Source: Sulfurimonas crateris (lineage in GTDB: Bacteria > Campylobacterota > Campylobacteria > Campylobacterales > Sulfurimonadaceae). Taken from it: a DNA stretch of 64,000 nucleotides. The notes under the pieces were generated by a model, which saw only the letters and a list, made by a program, of their open reading frames with translations, was not told the origin of the DNA and searched no databases. Position numbers and translations under genes: made by a program. Shown here piece by piece: positions 15,935-24,150 of this stretch (its first letter is position 1; every line of letters begins with the position of its first letter). Where the stretch lies: positions 62,001-126,000 of the forward strand of contig NZ_SZPX01000002.1 of NCBI RefSeq assembly GCF_005217605.1, given 5' to 3'.

Positions 15935-16747
15935 TCAAACCAATGTAGTTCCACATTCTGCACAGAATTTTGCATTTGTTTCATTCGAGGTTTCGCACTT
16001 TGGACATTTATTATGTGAAGCTTCATATAATTTAGCTTGTCTTAATGATGCAATATATATTGTTGATGGAATTGTTACTCTAAATGCTGGACCTGCAATA
16101 TCAAAAAGTGTCCAAGCAGTTGTTAAGGCTAGACCTACCGGTCCGGCAAAAGCACCTAGCCATTTTGTTGAAGTTTGATAAACAACAAAAGGAACAGTTT
16201 TGCCTAAAATTTTTGTTCCGATAATATAAATTAATTTTGTTAATAATTTATATGCAGTAAAACCTGCTTGTTTTATAGCTACTCTAGCGATAATCAAAAC
16301 TGCTTGTTTTGAAAAGTCTGTTGCTTTAGGGTTAATACCTTTTGCAAATTCTTCTAACTCTTCTGGAGTCATTTTCTCAATGGCTTCTTCTGTCATTTTT
16401 GTAACTAATGATAGTTCCATTGTGTTTAATGAAGCACCATCTGGCATATTAACTTTCATTTGTTTACATACATCTTCTAGTATTTCACTATATCCAACAC
16501 CATACCCTCTCCACATATTGGCGAATGTATTGCCTCCAAATTTTTCATAGTCATCTATAATTTCATGTACATATTTTTGATGATTTGGATAATGTTCTTT
16601 ATATTCATCTTTACTATCTAATTTTGATGTAGAACTATCTGTTAATATTTTAACCAATGGTGCTAACTCTTCATTTGTGCAATGTTCTAAGAATTTTATA
16701 CTTGAATAAAGTCCATCTTCAAAAACTATTTCTTTTTTTTCACTCAT
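15935..16747 (-). CDS. YaaW/UPF0174-like protein with C-terminal zinc ribbon (first integron cassette)
   Basis: A 270-residue protein. FLEHCTNEELAPLVKIL at the start, FGGNTFANMWRGYGVGYSEI near residue 70, and AFAGPVGLALTTAWTLFDIA with GPAFRVTIPSTIYIASLRQA towards the end align by eye with E. coli YaaW (UPF0174), whose function is unknown. Hydrophobic stretches at about 147-185 and 195-220 could be membrane-inserting. The tail CPKCETSNETNAKFCAECG is a four-Cys zinc ribbon not found in YaaW, so this is a fusion. As the attI-proximal cassette it is probably the newest or best-expressed one. Confidence 0.8.
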   Translation of the reverse strand: MSEKKEIVFEDGLYSSIKFLEHCTNEELAPLVKILTDSSTSKLDSKDEYKEHYPNHQKYVHEIIDDYEKFGGNTFANMWRGYGVGYSEILEDVCKQMKVNMPDGASLNTMELSLVTKMTEEAIEKMTPEELEEFAKGINPKATDFSKQAVLIIARVAIKQAGFTAYKLLTKLIYIIGTKILGKTVPFVVYQTSTKWLGAFAGPVGLALTTAWTLFDIAGPAFRVTIPSTIYIASLRQAKLYEASHNKCPKCETSNETNAKFCAECGTTLV

Positions 16748-16816
16748 TTCTAATCTCCAGTTATTTAATTTGTGCTGAATAAATAGTTACATTTTAAATT
16801 TTAAGTAAAATCTGTC

Positions 16817-17095
16817 ATCTAACTATTTATTGTATGAATACTTTAACATATATATACTGAATAGAAACATTATCTAATACAAAAAATATTCGAATAATAA
16901 TTTTTTATTTAAAAGTTTTCAAAAAAATATGACAAATTGTCATAAAATTAAAAATTTAGACTGAAAGTGACTATACTTTTTAAAACTTAAGAAAAACTTT
17001 TAGCAAGAAATTGTGCGTTATTTGAGCATCTTGTTAGATAATTGTTAAAAAATCCATTATTCGCACATTGTGTAAGATAATTATTGGAGACTTAT
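16817..17095. promoter_or_regulatory. attI and integrase/cassette promoter region
   Basis: These 279 bp lie between the first cassette and intI. ATCTAAC at 16817-16823 (GTTAGAT on the cassette strand) is the attI core site where cassettes enter. The rest is AT-rich, with no open frame. It must hold the leftward cassette promoter (Pc) and the rightward intI promoter. A TATACT box at about 16972-16977 could serve intI, but no convincing -35 pair is visible. A 17-bp palindrome lies at 16928-16944. Confidence 0.7.
16928..16944. promoter_or_regulatory. Perfect 17-bp palindrome, candidate operator for intI/Pc
   Basis: TATGACAAATTGTCATA is an exact palindrome with a single central base. It lies between attI and intI, about 30 bp upstream of a TATACT box. 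It is not a LexA-type CTGT-N8-ACAG box. Its length and symmetry suit a dimeric repressor; the protein is unknown. Confidence 0.4.
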
Positions 17096-18064
17096 ATGGT
17101 TGTTAAAAAGAAATTGCTTGATATTGTTAGAGATAAAATCAGATTTAAGCACTATAGTTATTCTACGGAAAAAACTTATATCGGTTGGATAAAACAGTAT
17201 ATTTTTTTTCATGATAAAAAACATCCATTAGAGATGGGCAAAATTGAGATAGAAAAGTTTTTAACATACCTTGCTGTAGAGAGAAATGTCTCTCCAACAA
17301 CTCAGAACCAAGCTTTCAGTGCGCTACTATTTTTATACAAAGAAGTCCTTGGTATGGATATGAGCAATGAAAACATTCAAGCATTAAGAGCACAGGAGAG
17401 AAAGCATATTCCGGTTGTACTTACAAAAGAAGAGGTGCAAAATATTTTAGAAAATGTGACCGGTGTTTATCAGTTGCTTGTGTCACTTATGTATGGTTGC
17501 GGACTAAGAATGAATGAAGCACTTAATTTAAGAATCAAAGATATAGATTTTGGATTTGATAAAGTATATATTTGGGACAGTAAGTCTCTTAAAGATAGAA
17601 CCGTTCCTTTACCTTTAAAATTAAAACAGAGATTATTAGCACAAGTTGATTATGTTGAGACTATTCATAAAAAAGACTTAAAAGATGGTTATGGCTCCGT
17701 ATTTTTACCATTTGCGCTAGAAAAGAAAAATCCTCAAGCCAAGCATGAAACAAAATGGCAGTTCCTGTTTCCTATGAATAATGTTTCTAAAGATCCAAGA
17801 AGTGAAACTGTAAGAAGACATCATATACATCCCGCCACTTTAGGTAGAAATATTAAAATTGCTTCTCAAAAAGCAGGTATACATAAACGAGTGACCTCTC
17901 ACATATTTAGACATAGTTATGCCACTCATTTGTTACAAGCTGGAATAGATTTACGTTCAATTCAAGAACTTTTAGGGCACAAAAGTGTTGAAACAACTAT
18001 GATATATACTCATGTAGTTTCTGAAATGAATAAGAGTAAAGTTATAAGCCCTCTGGATTTATAG
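17096..18064 (+). CDS. intI: Integron integrase (tyrosine recombinase)
   Basis: A 322-residue tyrosine recombinase. The core-binding domain starts with KHYSYSTEKTYIGWIKQYI. The catalytic domain shows the first Arg in GCGLRMNEALNLRIKDIDFG, then HIFRHSYATHLLQAGIDLRS (H-x-x-R) and TTMIYTHV (Tyr). The segment FLPFALEKKNPQAKHETKWQ followed by DPRSETVRRHHIHPATLGR is the extra helix region that separates integron integrases from other recombinases. The start is the ATG at 17096, behind GGAG; a TTG four codons upstream is unlikely. It recombines attC hairpins with attI. Its 3' end overlaps a small gene of the ileS operon on the other strand. Confidence 0.96.
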   Translation: MVVKKKLLDIVRDKIRFKHYSYSTEKTYIGWIKQYIFFHDKKHPLEMGKIEIEKFLTYLAVERNVSPTTQNQAFSALLFLYKEVLGMDMSNENIQALRAQERKHIPVVLTKEEVQNILENVTGVYQLLVSLMYGCGLRMNEALNLRIKDIDFGFDKVYIWDSKSLKDRTVPLPLKLKQRLLAQVDYVETIHKKDLKDGYGSVFLPFALEKKNPQAKHETKWQFLFPMNNVSKDPRSETVRRHHIHPATLGRNIKIASQKAGIHKRVTSHIFRHSYATHLLQAGIDLRSIQELLGHKSVETTMIYTHVVSEMNKSKVISPLDL

Positions 18065-18173
18065 ACTTCTTCCCCAGTTTGATGAGGGCTATTCCGATGC
18101 CAACCATGACAAATATCACAGCTATGGTAGCTGCAATAAATGTAAAAGTTACAGGTTCTGCAAAGTTAGGCAT
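18042..18173 (-). CDS. Small single-helix membrane protein downstream of ileS
   Basis: An unlisted short frame: 43 residues beginning [20 protein letters not shown] and continuing with a hydrophobic helix to [11 protein letters not shown]. The ATG overlaps the ileS stop (AATGCCTAA), so it should be translated by coupling. The helix and following positive residues fit an inner-membrane miniprotein with the C-terminus in the cytoplasm. The last codons run 23 bp into the 3' end of intI on the other strand, so the original C-terminus may have been altered when the integron arrived. Function unknown. Confidence 0.6.
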   Translation of the reverse strand: MPNFAEPVTFTFIAATIAVIFVMVGIGIALIKLGKKSINPEGL

Positions 18174-20925
18174 TTAAAACCTTTAAACATCTCGGGCAAG
18201 TGCTCTCTTCGTTCTGGGACTGATATTTCCAACATCTTGGGCATTTTGCTTTTGTAGCTTTTGCTATGATGAACGTATCGCCCTCTACTATGAATGTTCC
18301 AAGCTCCACAGATGTTTCGCCCTCTATAACGCCAGAGACCACGAACCAGTCTTCAGCCTCTGTTTTGTCCATTTTAAGAACACTTTGCGACTCTGTGTAG
18401 AGTACAAGTTCAAGAGTGTTTTTTATGACTTTCTCTTTTTTAAGAGCATCTACTTTTTCGTAAAAACTCTCTCTTGCAGCAAACATATAATCAACATTGA
18501 ACTCAGATTTTACGTCTTCTATGCTCTCATATACAAAATCAAAGATGTCTTCTTTGTCGCCTTTGATGATCGCAGGAGCGTTCTCTACGATCTCATCTGC
18601 CGTGTAAGTAAGTATTGGTGCGATCAGCCCAAGAAGCGACTTGACGATAATAGCCATCGCGCTCTGGCTTGCGTTTCTCTTAGCGTCATCTTTGCCATCG
18701 CAGTAGAGAGAATCTTTTGTGATGTCGATGTAAATTCCGCTTAATTCATTTACGATAAAGTTGTTAAGAAGGCTCATACCGTGAACGAAGTTATAGCCGC
18801 TAAATGATTTGTGAACCGCGTCAAATACCTCTTTTGCTTCGCCGAGTATCCACTTGTCAAGCTCGCCCATCTCTTCATAAGGAGTTATCGCTTTTAGGTC
18901 GTTTATGTTTGCAAGCATAATTCTAAAAGTGTTTCTCAGTTTACGGTAGTTCTCCGCCGTCTGTTTTAGAATGCCTTGAGATATTTTTAGGTCTCCCTGA
19001 TAGTCGCTTGAAGCAACCCAAAGACGTAAAATCTCACTTCCGTACTCTTTTAAGACCTTCTCAGGTGCGACAACGTTGCCTTTTGACTTGGACATCTTCT
19101 CACCTTTTTCATCAACAGTGAAACCGTGAGTAAGGACTCCTTTGTATGGCGCTTTATGCTCGACAGCTGCACTTAAGAACATAGATGACTGGAACCAGCC
19201 GCGGTGCTGATCGCTTCCCTCGACATAGAGGTCGGCAGGGTATTCGCCTGCATCGTAGTTGCGTGATTTCAGAACGCTATACCAAGTAGAGCCGCTGTCA
19301 AACCAGACATCTAAAATGTCAGTTACCTTTTCAAGTTCGTCCGCACAGTATCCTGCACCCGGGTAGAGCAGCTGCTCTGTCGGCATAGAGTACCACGCAT
19401 CGCTTCCGTGCATCTCAAATATCATTGCCGTAAAGTTCAAGACCTTCTCATCAAGAAGAACTTCGCCTGTCGCTTTTACTCTAAAAAACGCTATCGGAAC
19501 ACCCCAGTCTCTTTGGCGTGAGATACACCAGTCCGGACGGTTCTCGACCATTGACTTGAGTCTGTTCTTACCGCTTTGAGGGTAAAAAAGAGTCTTTTCA
19601 ACTTCATCAAGAGCGATCTCTCTGAGCGTTTTGCTCTCACCCTTTGGGGTGCCGTCTACGCTGATAAACCACTGTTTTGTAGCTCTGAAGATAAGAGGCG
19701 TGTGGCTTCTCCAGCAGTGCGGGTATGAGTGCTTAAACTTTGAGACGTGTATAACGCTGCTACCCATAAGATCAATCAGGTCTTCGTTTGCTTTGAAGAT
19801 ATGACGCCCAACAAACTCCTCTGCATTCGGGATAAGGCTGTCTCTGACAATAGTATTGTCATAGCATCCAGTCTCATCTACGGGCATAACGACTTCAAGG
19901 TCATAAACAAGACCTATGCGGTAGTCATCTTCACCGTGCCCAGGAGCCGTGTGAACACACCCTGTACCGTTTTCAACAAGAACGTGCTCCCCTAAAACTA
20001 CGCGAGAAGTTCTGCCGTTTAGAGGATTGAGTGCAAGAAGATTTTCAAACTCTTTTGCATGAAAAGTCTTAGCTACTTCGCCGCTTAAGATGCCTTGCTC
20101 TTTTAGAGACTCCAGAAGTTTTTTAGCAACGATGTAACCAGTTGTTGTTAGAACATACTCCTCCTCAGGATTGAGCGATATTCCAGTATTTGCAGGTATC
20201 GTCCATGGAGTTGTTGTCCAGATGACAAGAGCCGCTTTTGAGTCTATAGAGAGTTTTGCTTTTGCCTCAGGCTCAAGTTCAAATGCGATAAAGATCGAGT
20301 AATCCTCTTTGTCCTCATACTCTACTTCGGCTTCTGCAAGAGCGGTTCTCTCAGCCCACGACCAAAAAACAGGCTTGCTTCGCTCTATTAAAAGACCTTT
20401 TTTTGCAACATTGCAAAGTGTGCGGTAGATGTTTGCTTCAAATTTATAATCCATCGTGACATAAGGGTTTTCCCAGTCCGCGATGATGCCCAGTTTTTTA
20501 AACTCTTCTCTTTGGATATCGACAAACTCAGATGCGTGAGCACGGCAAAGTTCTCTTACTTTTGCAGCACCAAGAAGCTCTTTTTTCTGTTTGCCGCCTA
20601 CTTTTTTCTCTACCTGCTGCTCGATCGGAAGACCGTGACAATCCCAGCCCGGAGTAAAACGCACTGATCTGCCGTTAAAATAGTTATGTTTTATGATTAT
20701 ATCTTTTAAGATCTTATTGAGTGCATGACCGATGTGCGTATTGCCGTTTGCGTATGGAGGACCGTCGTGAAGAGTAAAGCTTTTAGCATCCTTGCGGTTG
20801 GCTTTCATCTTCTCGTATACTCTCTTCTCATCCCAAGAAGCGTATCTTTTTGGTTCGTTGTTGATAAGATTGCCTCTCATCTCAAATTTAGTAGTCGGTA
20901 AAAGTAGCGTATCTTTGTAATCCAT
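18166..20925 (-). CDS. ileS: Isoleucyl-tRNA synthetase
   Basis: A 919-residue class I synthetase that charges tRNA(Ile) and edits valine. The HIGH motif is [11 protein letters not shown] near residue 63, KMSKS is [10 protein letters not shown] near residue 612, and a C-terminal zinc finger reads [10 protein letters not shown]...CPRCLKV. The editing domain occupies roughly residues 190-400. The length fits the bacterial type. It is transcribed divergently from the CinA-like gene, with about 120 bp between them; no T-box-like leader is visible. A 43-residue membrane protein follows with overlapping stop and start. Confidence 0.98.
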   Translation of the reverse strand: MDYKDTLLLPTTKFEMRGNLINNEPKRYASWDEKRVYEKMKANRKDAKSFTLHDGPPYANGNTHIGHALNKILKDIIIKHNYFNGRSVRFTPGWDCHGLPIEQQVEKKVGGKQKKELLGAAKVRELCRAHASEFVDIQREEFKKLGIIADWENPYVTMDYKFEANIYRTLCNVAKKGLLIERSKPVFWSWAERTALAEAEVEYEDKEDYSIFIAFELEPEAKAKLSIDSKAALVIWTTTPWTIPANTGISLNPEEEYVLTTTGYIVAKKLLESLKEQGILSGEVAKTFHAKEFENLLALNPLNGRTSRVVLGEHVLVENGTGCVHTAPGHGEDDYRIGLVYDLEVVMPVDETGCYDNTIVRDSLIPNAEEFVGRHIFKANEDLIDLMGSSVIHVSKFKHSYPHCWRSHTPLIFRATKQWFISVDGTPKGESKTLREIALDEVEKTLFYPQSGKNRLKSMVENRPDWCISRQRDWGVPIAFFRVKATGEVLLDEKVLNFTAMIFEMHGSDAWYSMPTEQLLYPGAGYCADELEKVTDILDVWFDSGSTWYSVLKSRNYDAGEYPADLYVEGSDQHRGWFQSSMFLSAAVEHKAPYKGVLTHGFTVDEKGEKMSKSKGNVVAPEKVLKEYGSEILRLWVASSDYQGDLKISQGILKQTAENYRKLRNTFRIMLANINDLKAITPYEEMGELDKWILGEAKEVFDAVHKSFSGYNFVHGMSLLNNFIVNELSGIYIDITKDSLYCDGKDDAKRNASQSAMAIIVKSLLGLIAPILTYTADEIVENAPAIIKGDKEDIFDFVYESIEDVKSEFNVDYMFAARESFYEKVDALKKEKVIKNTLELVLYTESQSVLKMDKTEAEDWFVVSGVIEGETSVELGTFIVEGDTFIIAKATKAKCPRCWKYQSQNEESTCPRCLKVLNA

Positions 20926-21047
20926 GTATGTCCCAAATCGTGTAAAAATTTTTGCATTATATCCTTGAAGCCTTTAAAAGCTACTTTAAATGGCAAAAAC
21001 AGTGTTATAATGGAGGGAATTATTTTTGCAAAAAGGCTATTTACGCG

Positions 21048-22136
21048 ATGAAACTCCATCTTTTGTTAATCGGAAATAAATTTATATACAACACTCCTCT
21101 AAGAGAGTATATAATCAGAAAAATTGAGCAAAAAACAGATTTTATAGACTCGATAACTTTTTTTAAAGAGAGCGATAATTCACTTTTTTTATATTTGGAA
21201 AAAGAGCTTCATCAGGCAAACAGATATATTATAGTTACATCAAAACAGCACTTCTCAACGGTTGGAAAACTGCTCTGCACTGTAACAAGCGATAACCAGA
21301 TACTAAAAGATGAGATGCTTATACCCTCAAACAGTTCGGTTTTTGAAGAGGGAAGCTACCTTTTGGAGTACAAAAACTCTGCTACAAATGTTATGCATGT
21401 AGACGAGATGCAAAAACTCCCCGAAATACTATTTGATTTTGAAGAGTCAAGTGCGACCATACATCTTTTTGAAGAGGATAGGGATAGCGCGGTAGTAATG
21501 CTCGCTCCTATTGCACAGATGTATGATCTAAAAATTGATATAGTAAACCTTATAGATGGATGGTTGAGAATTGAGATAAGAAGTAAGAAGTATGGAAATA
21601 TATCCAAATTTATAGGCTCGGCAAAGCAGCTTCTGCCAAACAGAATAATCGCCGCAACAAATATAATCACTTACATTATAGAGAAACTCTCATCCAGCAA
21701 CAAAAAGATAACTTTTGCCGAAAGTTGTACGGGCGGGCTTCTGAGCTACTACTTTACAAAGAACAACGGTGCGTCAAAAATAGTCGAAGGCTCTTTGGTT
21801 ACATACGCAAACAGGATCAAAGAGAGCTGGCTAGGCGTAAATATAAAAACGCTTGAAGAGTACGGTGCTGTTAGCAGTGAAGTCGTAGAGGAGATGAGCG
21901 AGGGTGCGCTGAGTGTCAGTGAAGCAGACTACTCCATATCTATAAGCGGGGTTGCGGGTGATAGCGGCGGAACAAAATATAAACCCGTAGGAACCGTATA
22001 TGTCGGCATAAGAACTAAAACAAAACATCAAGAGAGCCGTTTGAATTTAAACGGAGATAGAAACTATATTCAGCATCAAAGTGTGCTTTATGCAATCAAG
22101 ATGTTGCTATTGATAGACAAAGAGATGTTTTTTTAA
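21048..22136 (+). CDS. CinA-like protein with C-terminal nicotinamide-nucleotide amidase domain
   Basis: A 362-residue protein. The C-terminal 160 residues are a CinA/PncC amidase domain: ITFAESCTGGLLSYYFTKNN, then VEGSLVTYANRIKESWLGV, VSSEVVEEMSEGAL and ISGVAGDSGGTKYKPVGTVY, the last including the catalytic GxxGPxGG-like loop. The first half begins MKLHLLLIGNKFIYNTPLRE but lacks a convincing MoaB-like CinA domain and may be a diverged version. Family knowledge: deamidates NMN to nicotinate mononucleotide in NAD salvage. The start at 21048 is chosen because the upstream in-frame extension is cysteine- and aromatic-rich and overlaps the ileS promoter. Confidence 0.8.
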   Translation: MKLHLLLIGNKFIYNTPLREYIIRKIEQKTDFIDSITFFKESDNSLFLYLEKELHQANRYIIVTSKQHFSTVGKLLCTVTSDNQILKDEMLIPSNSSVFEEGSYLLEYKNSATNVMHVDEMQKLPEILFDFEESSATIHLFEEDRDSAVVMLAPIAQMYDLKIDIVNLIDGWLRIEIRSKKYGNISKFIGSAKQLLPNRIIAATNIITYIIEKLSSSNKKITFAESCTGGLLSYYFTKNNGASKIVEGSLVTYANRIKESWLGVNIKTLEEYGAVSSEVVEEMSEGALSVSEADYSISISGVAGDSGGTKYKPVGTVYVGIRTKTKHQESRLNLNGDRNYIQHQSVLYAIKMLLLIDKEMFF

Positions 22137-22154
22137 AATTTACCTCTTTTTATC

Positions 22155-22183
22155 TTGACAATTAAAACCTATTTGCCTATAAT
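22155..22183 (+). promoter_or_regulatory. Consensus sigma-70 promoter of the tRNA cluster
   Basis: TTGACA (22155-22160) and TATAAT (22178-22183) are separated by exactly 17 bp and lie 27 bp upstream of the first tRNA. Full consensus hexamers are unusual in this genome type and fit a strongly expressed stable-RNA operon. Confidence 0.85.
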
Positions 22184-22210
22184 TTCGACCTCTTAACAAA
22201 TAGAGGAAAA

Positions 22211-22287
22211 TGTCTTGTTAGCTCAGCTGGTAGAGCACGTCACTTTTAATGATGTGGCCGATGGTTCGAATCCATCACAGGACACCA
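22211..22287 (+). tRNA. tRNA-Lys(TTT)
   Basis: Cloverleaf with acceptor TGTCTTG/CAGGACA, a D-loop AGCTCAGCTGG, anticodon loop CTTTTAA and T-loop GGTTCGAATCC; CCA is encoded. First gene of the cluster, 27 bp after the promoter's -10 box. Confidence 0.95.
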
Positions 22288-22301
22288 TATATACTAAAAA
22301 A

Positions 22302-22378
22302 GCGGTGGTAGTTCAGTTGGTTAGAATACCTGCCTGTCACGCAGGGGGTCGCGGGTTCGAGTCCCGTCCACCGCGCCA
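22302..22378 (+). tRNA. tRNA-Asp(GTC), copy 1
   Basis: Acceptor GCGGTGG/CCACCGC, anticodon stem CCTGC/GCAGG with loop CTGTCAC, T-arm GGGTTCGAGTCCC, encoded CCA. Identical in sequence to the copy at 22891. Confidence 0.95.
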
Positions 22379-22386
22379 CTTTTTTA

Positions 22387-22462
22387 GGGCGCTTAGCTCA
22401 GTTGGTAGAGCGCTACCCTTACAAGGTAGATGTCACTGGTTCGAGTCCAGTAGTGCCCACCA
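22387..22462 (+). tRNA. tRNA-Val(TAC), copy 1
   Basis: Acceptor GGGCGCT with AGTGCCC, anticodon stem CTACC/GGTAG with loop CTTACAA, T-loop TTCGAGT, encoded CCA. Identical to the copy at 22693. Confidence 0.95.
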
Positions 22463-22485
22463 TTTTTTGTTTTATATGCACAAAG

Positions 22486-22523
22486 CTTTTGACTCACGTA
22501 CTTTAGTACGCTTCGCCAAAACC
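22486..22523. repeat. Imperfect hairpin in tRNA spacer
   Basis: Within the 122-bp spacer between tRNA-Val and tRNA-Glu, CGTAC-TTTA-GTACG is flanked by TTTTG and CAAAA, making a longer imperfect stem. It is similar in layout to the hairpin at 22789-22830. Confidence 0.5.
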
Positions 22524-22584
22524 TTAGCACATCTAAAATCAAAAAATCCAAGTTATTTTACAAAACCTTTTGTTTAATGAAAGT

Positions 22585-22660
22585 GACCCTTTCGTCTAGT
22601 GGCCAAGGACACTATCACTTCATGGTAGGGACAGAGGTTCAAATCCTTTAGGGGTCGCCA
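22585..22660 (+). tRNA. tRNA-Glu(TTC)
   Basis: Acceptor GACCCTT/AGGGGTC, Glu-type D-arm CGTCTAGTGGCC, anticodon loop CTTCATG region with TTC, T-loop GGTTCAAATCC, encoded CCA. Confidence 0.93.
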
Positions 22661-22692
22661 CAAAACATGGTGTTATATATAAGTTAAAAAAT

Positions 22693-22768
22693 GGGCGCTT
22701 AGCTCAGTTGGTAGAGCGCTACCCTTACAAGGTAGATGTCACTGGTTCGAGTCCAGTAGTGCCCACCA
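22693..22768 (+). tRNA. tRNA-Val(TAC), copy 2
   Basis: Exact duplicate of the tRNA-Val at 22387-22462, including the CCA end and the first bases after it. Confidence 0.95.
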
Positions 22769-22788
22769 TTTTTTTGATTATACTGCGT

Positions 22789-22830
22789 TAAATTTCAATT
22801 CGCATAGTTCACTATGCTTCATTAAAATTT
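22789..22830. repeat. Second spacer hairpin
   Basis: GCATAGT and ACTATGC form a perfect 7-bp stem with a two-base loop; outer arms AAATTT pair further. The core is followed by CTTC, as in the other spacer hairpin. It lies in the 122-bp spacer between the second tRNA-Val and second tRNA-Asp. Confidence 0.5.
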
Positions 22831-22890
22831 GCCTTGTCTAATACAAAAAACAAGTTTTTAAAAACTCTTTTAGAAACAACTCTTCAATGC

Positions 22891-22967
22891 GCGGTGGTAG
22901 TTCAGTTGGTTAGAATACCTGCCTGTCACGCAGGGGGTCGCGGGTTCGAGTCCCGTCCACCGCGCCA
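22891..22967 (+). tRNA. tRNA-Asp(GTC), copy 2
   Basis: Exact duplicate of the tRNA-Asp at 22302-22378. Last gene of the cluster, facing rodA on the other strand 19 bp away. Confidence 0.95.
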
Positions 22968-22986
22968 CTACCTTTTTAAAAATCAC

Positions 22987-24135
22987 TTATAAAAAGCTTT
23001 TTGTCCCACGTCCGTCATACATATCTTTGTATCTGAACGTTATCAGGTTCTGCATTATCGCAAATAGAATAATAAAGTTAAGAAAACTGCTTCCACCGTA
23101 ACTAAACATGGGCAGAGGAACACCAACGACAGGTGCATAACCTATGGTCATCGAGATGTTTACCCCCATATAGATAAAGATCATAAACGAGATTCCTATC
23201 GTGACAACCTTTATGTAGTAGTCGTTGTAAAAAATGCTAAGACTAAAGAGATGCAAAATAAGCATAACATATATAAGAATAATCCCCAAAGCTCCTAAAA
23301 ACCCGCTTCTCTCAACAAGAAAAGCAAAGATGAAATCACTCGTAGATATCGGCAGAAAGCGCATCTGTGTCTGTGTTGCCTCATCTTTTGACTTGCCTGT
23401 AAATCCCCCAGAACCTATTGCAATCATAGACTGCTGAACATGATATGACGGCTTTTCGCTGACAAAATCTTTGATCCTTGTTTTTTGATAATCATGAAGC
23501 AGAAATTTGTAAGCGATAGGAGAAAGAAGAAGAATTGCACCGAGAATGACTGCCCATATTTTCCAGTGAACACCAACAAAAAAAAGTATGCCGTACCCTA
23601 TAAGAAGAAGAACAAGAGCTGTTCCCAGATCCGGCTCTTTTGCGATCAGGACAAATGGAAGCAGTATGAAAAAACTGAGTTTTAAAAAATCTTTTATTCT
23701 GTATCCGTCTATTTGCGGAGGATTTTTGTGAATCAGGTATGCAAGCATTAATATAAGGGCAGGTTTTACAAACTCCGATGGCTGAATGGTGGCATTAATA
23801 AAGGGTATCTCTATCCATCTCTGCGCTCCAAGTCTTGCGTGACCGAAAAATTCAACCGCTAAAAGGAGCGTTATGTTTATCCAGTATACAAGCGGGATAA
23901 CCCAGCTCATCCTTCGAATAGGGAGCAAAAATACTCCTAAAAATACCAAAGCAGAGACTCCGACGTATGCTATCTGTTTTTGTGCAAGAGCCGGAACGAC
24001 TTCATCAATAAGCCAGTGAGAGGTGATTACAAGCGGAATTATGAGGATAATAGAAAAAAAATCAAATTGTGCTAAAATACGTTTATCAATTCTCCACAAA
24101 TTTGAAACTCCATAAAATTTTAGAAATTGTATCAT
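22987..24135 (-). CDS. rodA: Rod shape-determining peptidoglycan polymerase RodA
   Basis: A 382-residue SEDS-family protein with about ten transmembrane helices. Signatures include GHARLGAQRWIEIPFINATI with the following QPSEFVKP, the catalytic-site region KEPDLGTALVLLLIG, FAFLVERSGFLGALGI, and the C-terminal GVPLPMFSYGGSSFL. Family knowledge: glycan-strand polymerase of the elongasome, working with a class B PBP. QPSEFVKP and LPMFSYGGSS identify SEDS proteins; the rodA rather than ftsW call rests on the overall pattern. It is divergent from rluD, with only 15 bp between starts, so their promoters must overlap the coding ends. Confidence 0.92.
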   Translation of the reverse strand: MIQFLKFYGVSNLWRIDKRILAQFDFFSIILIIPLVITSHWLIDEVVPALAQKQIAYVGVSALVFLGVFLLPIRRMSWVIPLVYWINITLLLAVEFFGHARLGAQRWIEIPFINATIQPSEFVKPALILMLAYLIHKNPPQIDGYRIKDFLKLSFFILLPFVLIAKEPDLGTALVLLLIGYGILFFVGVHWKIWAVILGAILLLSPIAYKFLLHDYQKTRIKDFVSEKPSYHVQQSMIAIGSGGFTGKSKDEATQTQMRFLPISTSDFIFAFLVERSGFLGALGIILIYVMLILHLFSLSIFYNDYYIKVVTIGISFMIFIYMGVNISMTIGYAPVVGVPLPMFSYGGSSFLNFIILFAIMQNLITFRYKDMYDGRGTKSFL

Positions 24136-24150
24136 AAAGGTTAATAATAT

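Larger units (their letters stand above)
7803..18064. mobile_element. Chromosomal (sedentary-type) integron: intI, attI and about 14 cassettes
   Basis: The boundaries are inferred from three things: an integron integrase at the right (17096-18064, + strand), a G-TTRRRY-type attI core at 16817-16823 on the minus strand, and a run of leftward-oriented cassettes each ending in a candidate attC. The left end is the half-attC at 7803-7840. All cassette genes are on the minus strand, as expected when a single array is read from the attI side. The content is typical of sedentary arrays: toxin-antitoxin, restriction-modification, acetyltransferase and many unknown short genes. The array has no antibiotic-resistance gene and no transposon functions. 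Confidence 0.88.

Noticed and set aside
16824-17095. LexA box controlling intI
   Set aside because: No CTGT-N8-ACAG or close variant is present. The nearest palindrome is of another type.
20952-21047. Upstream start for the CinA-like gene
   Set aside because: The extra 32 codons are rich in Cys, Tyr, Phe and Trp, overlap the ileS promoter region and do not resemble the family; the start at 21048 is favoured.
22215-22577. A 120-residue protein across the tRNA cluster
   Set aside because: The open frame is a by-product of the tRNA genes; it has no ribosome site and its sequence follows tRNA structure.
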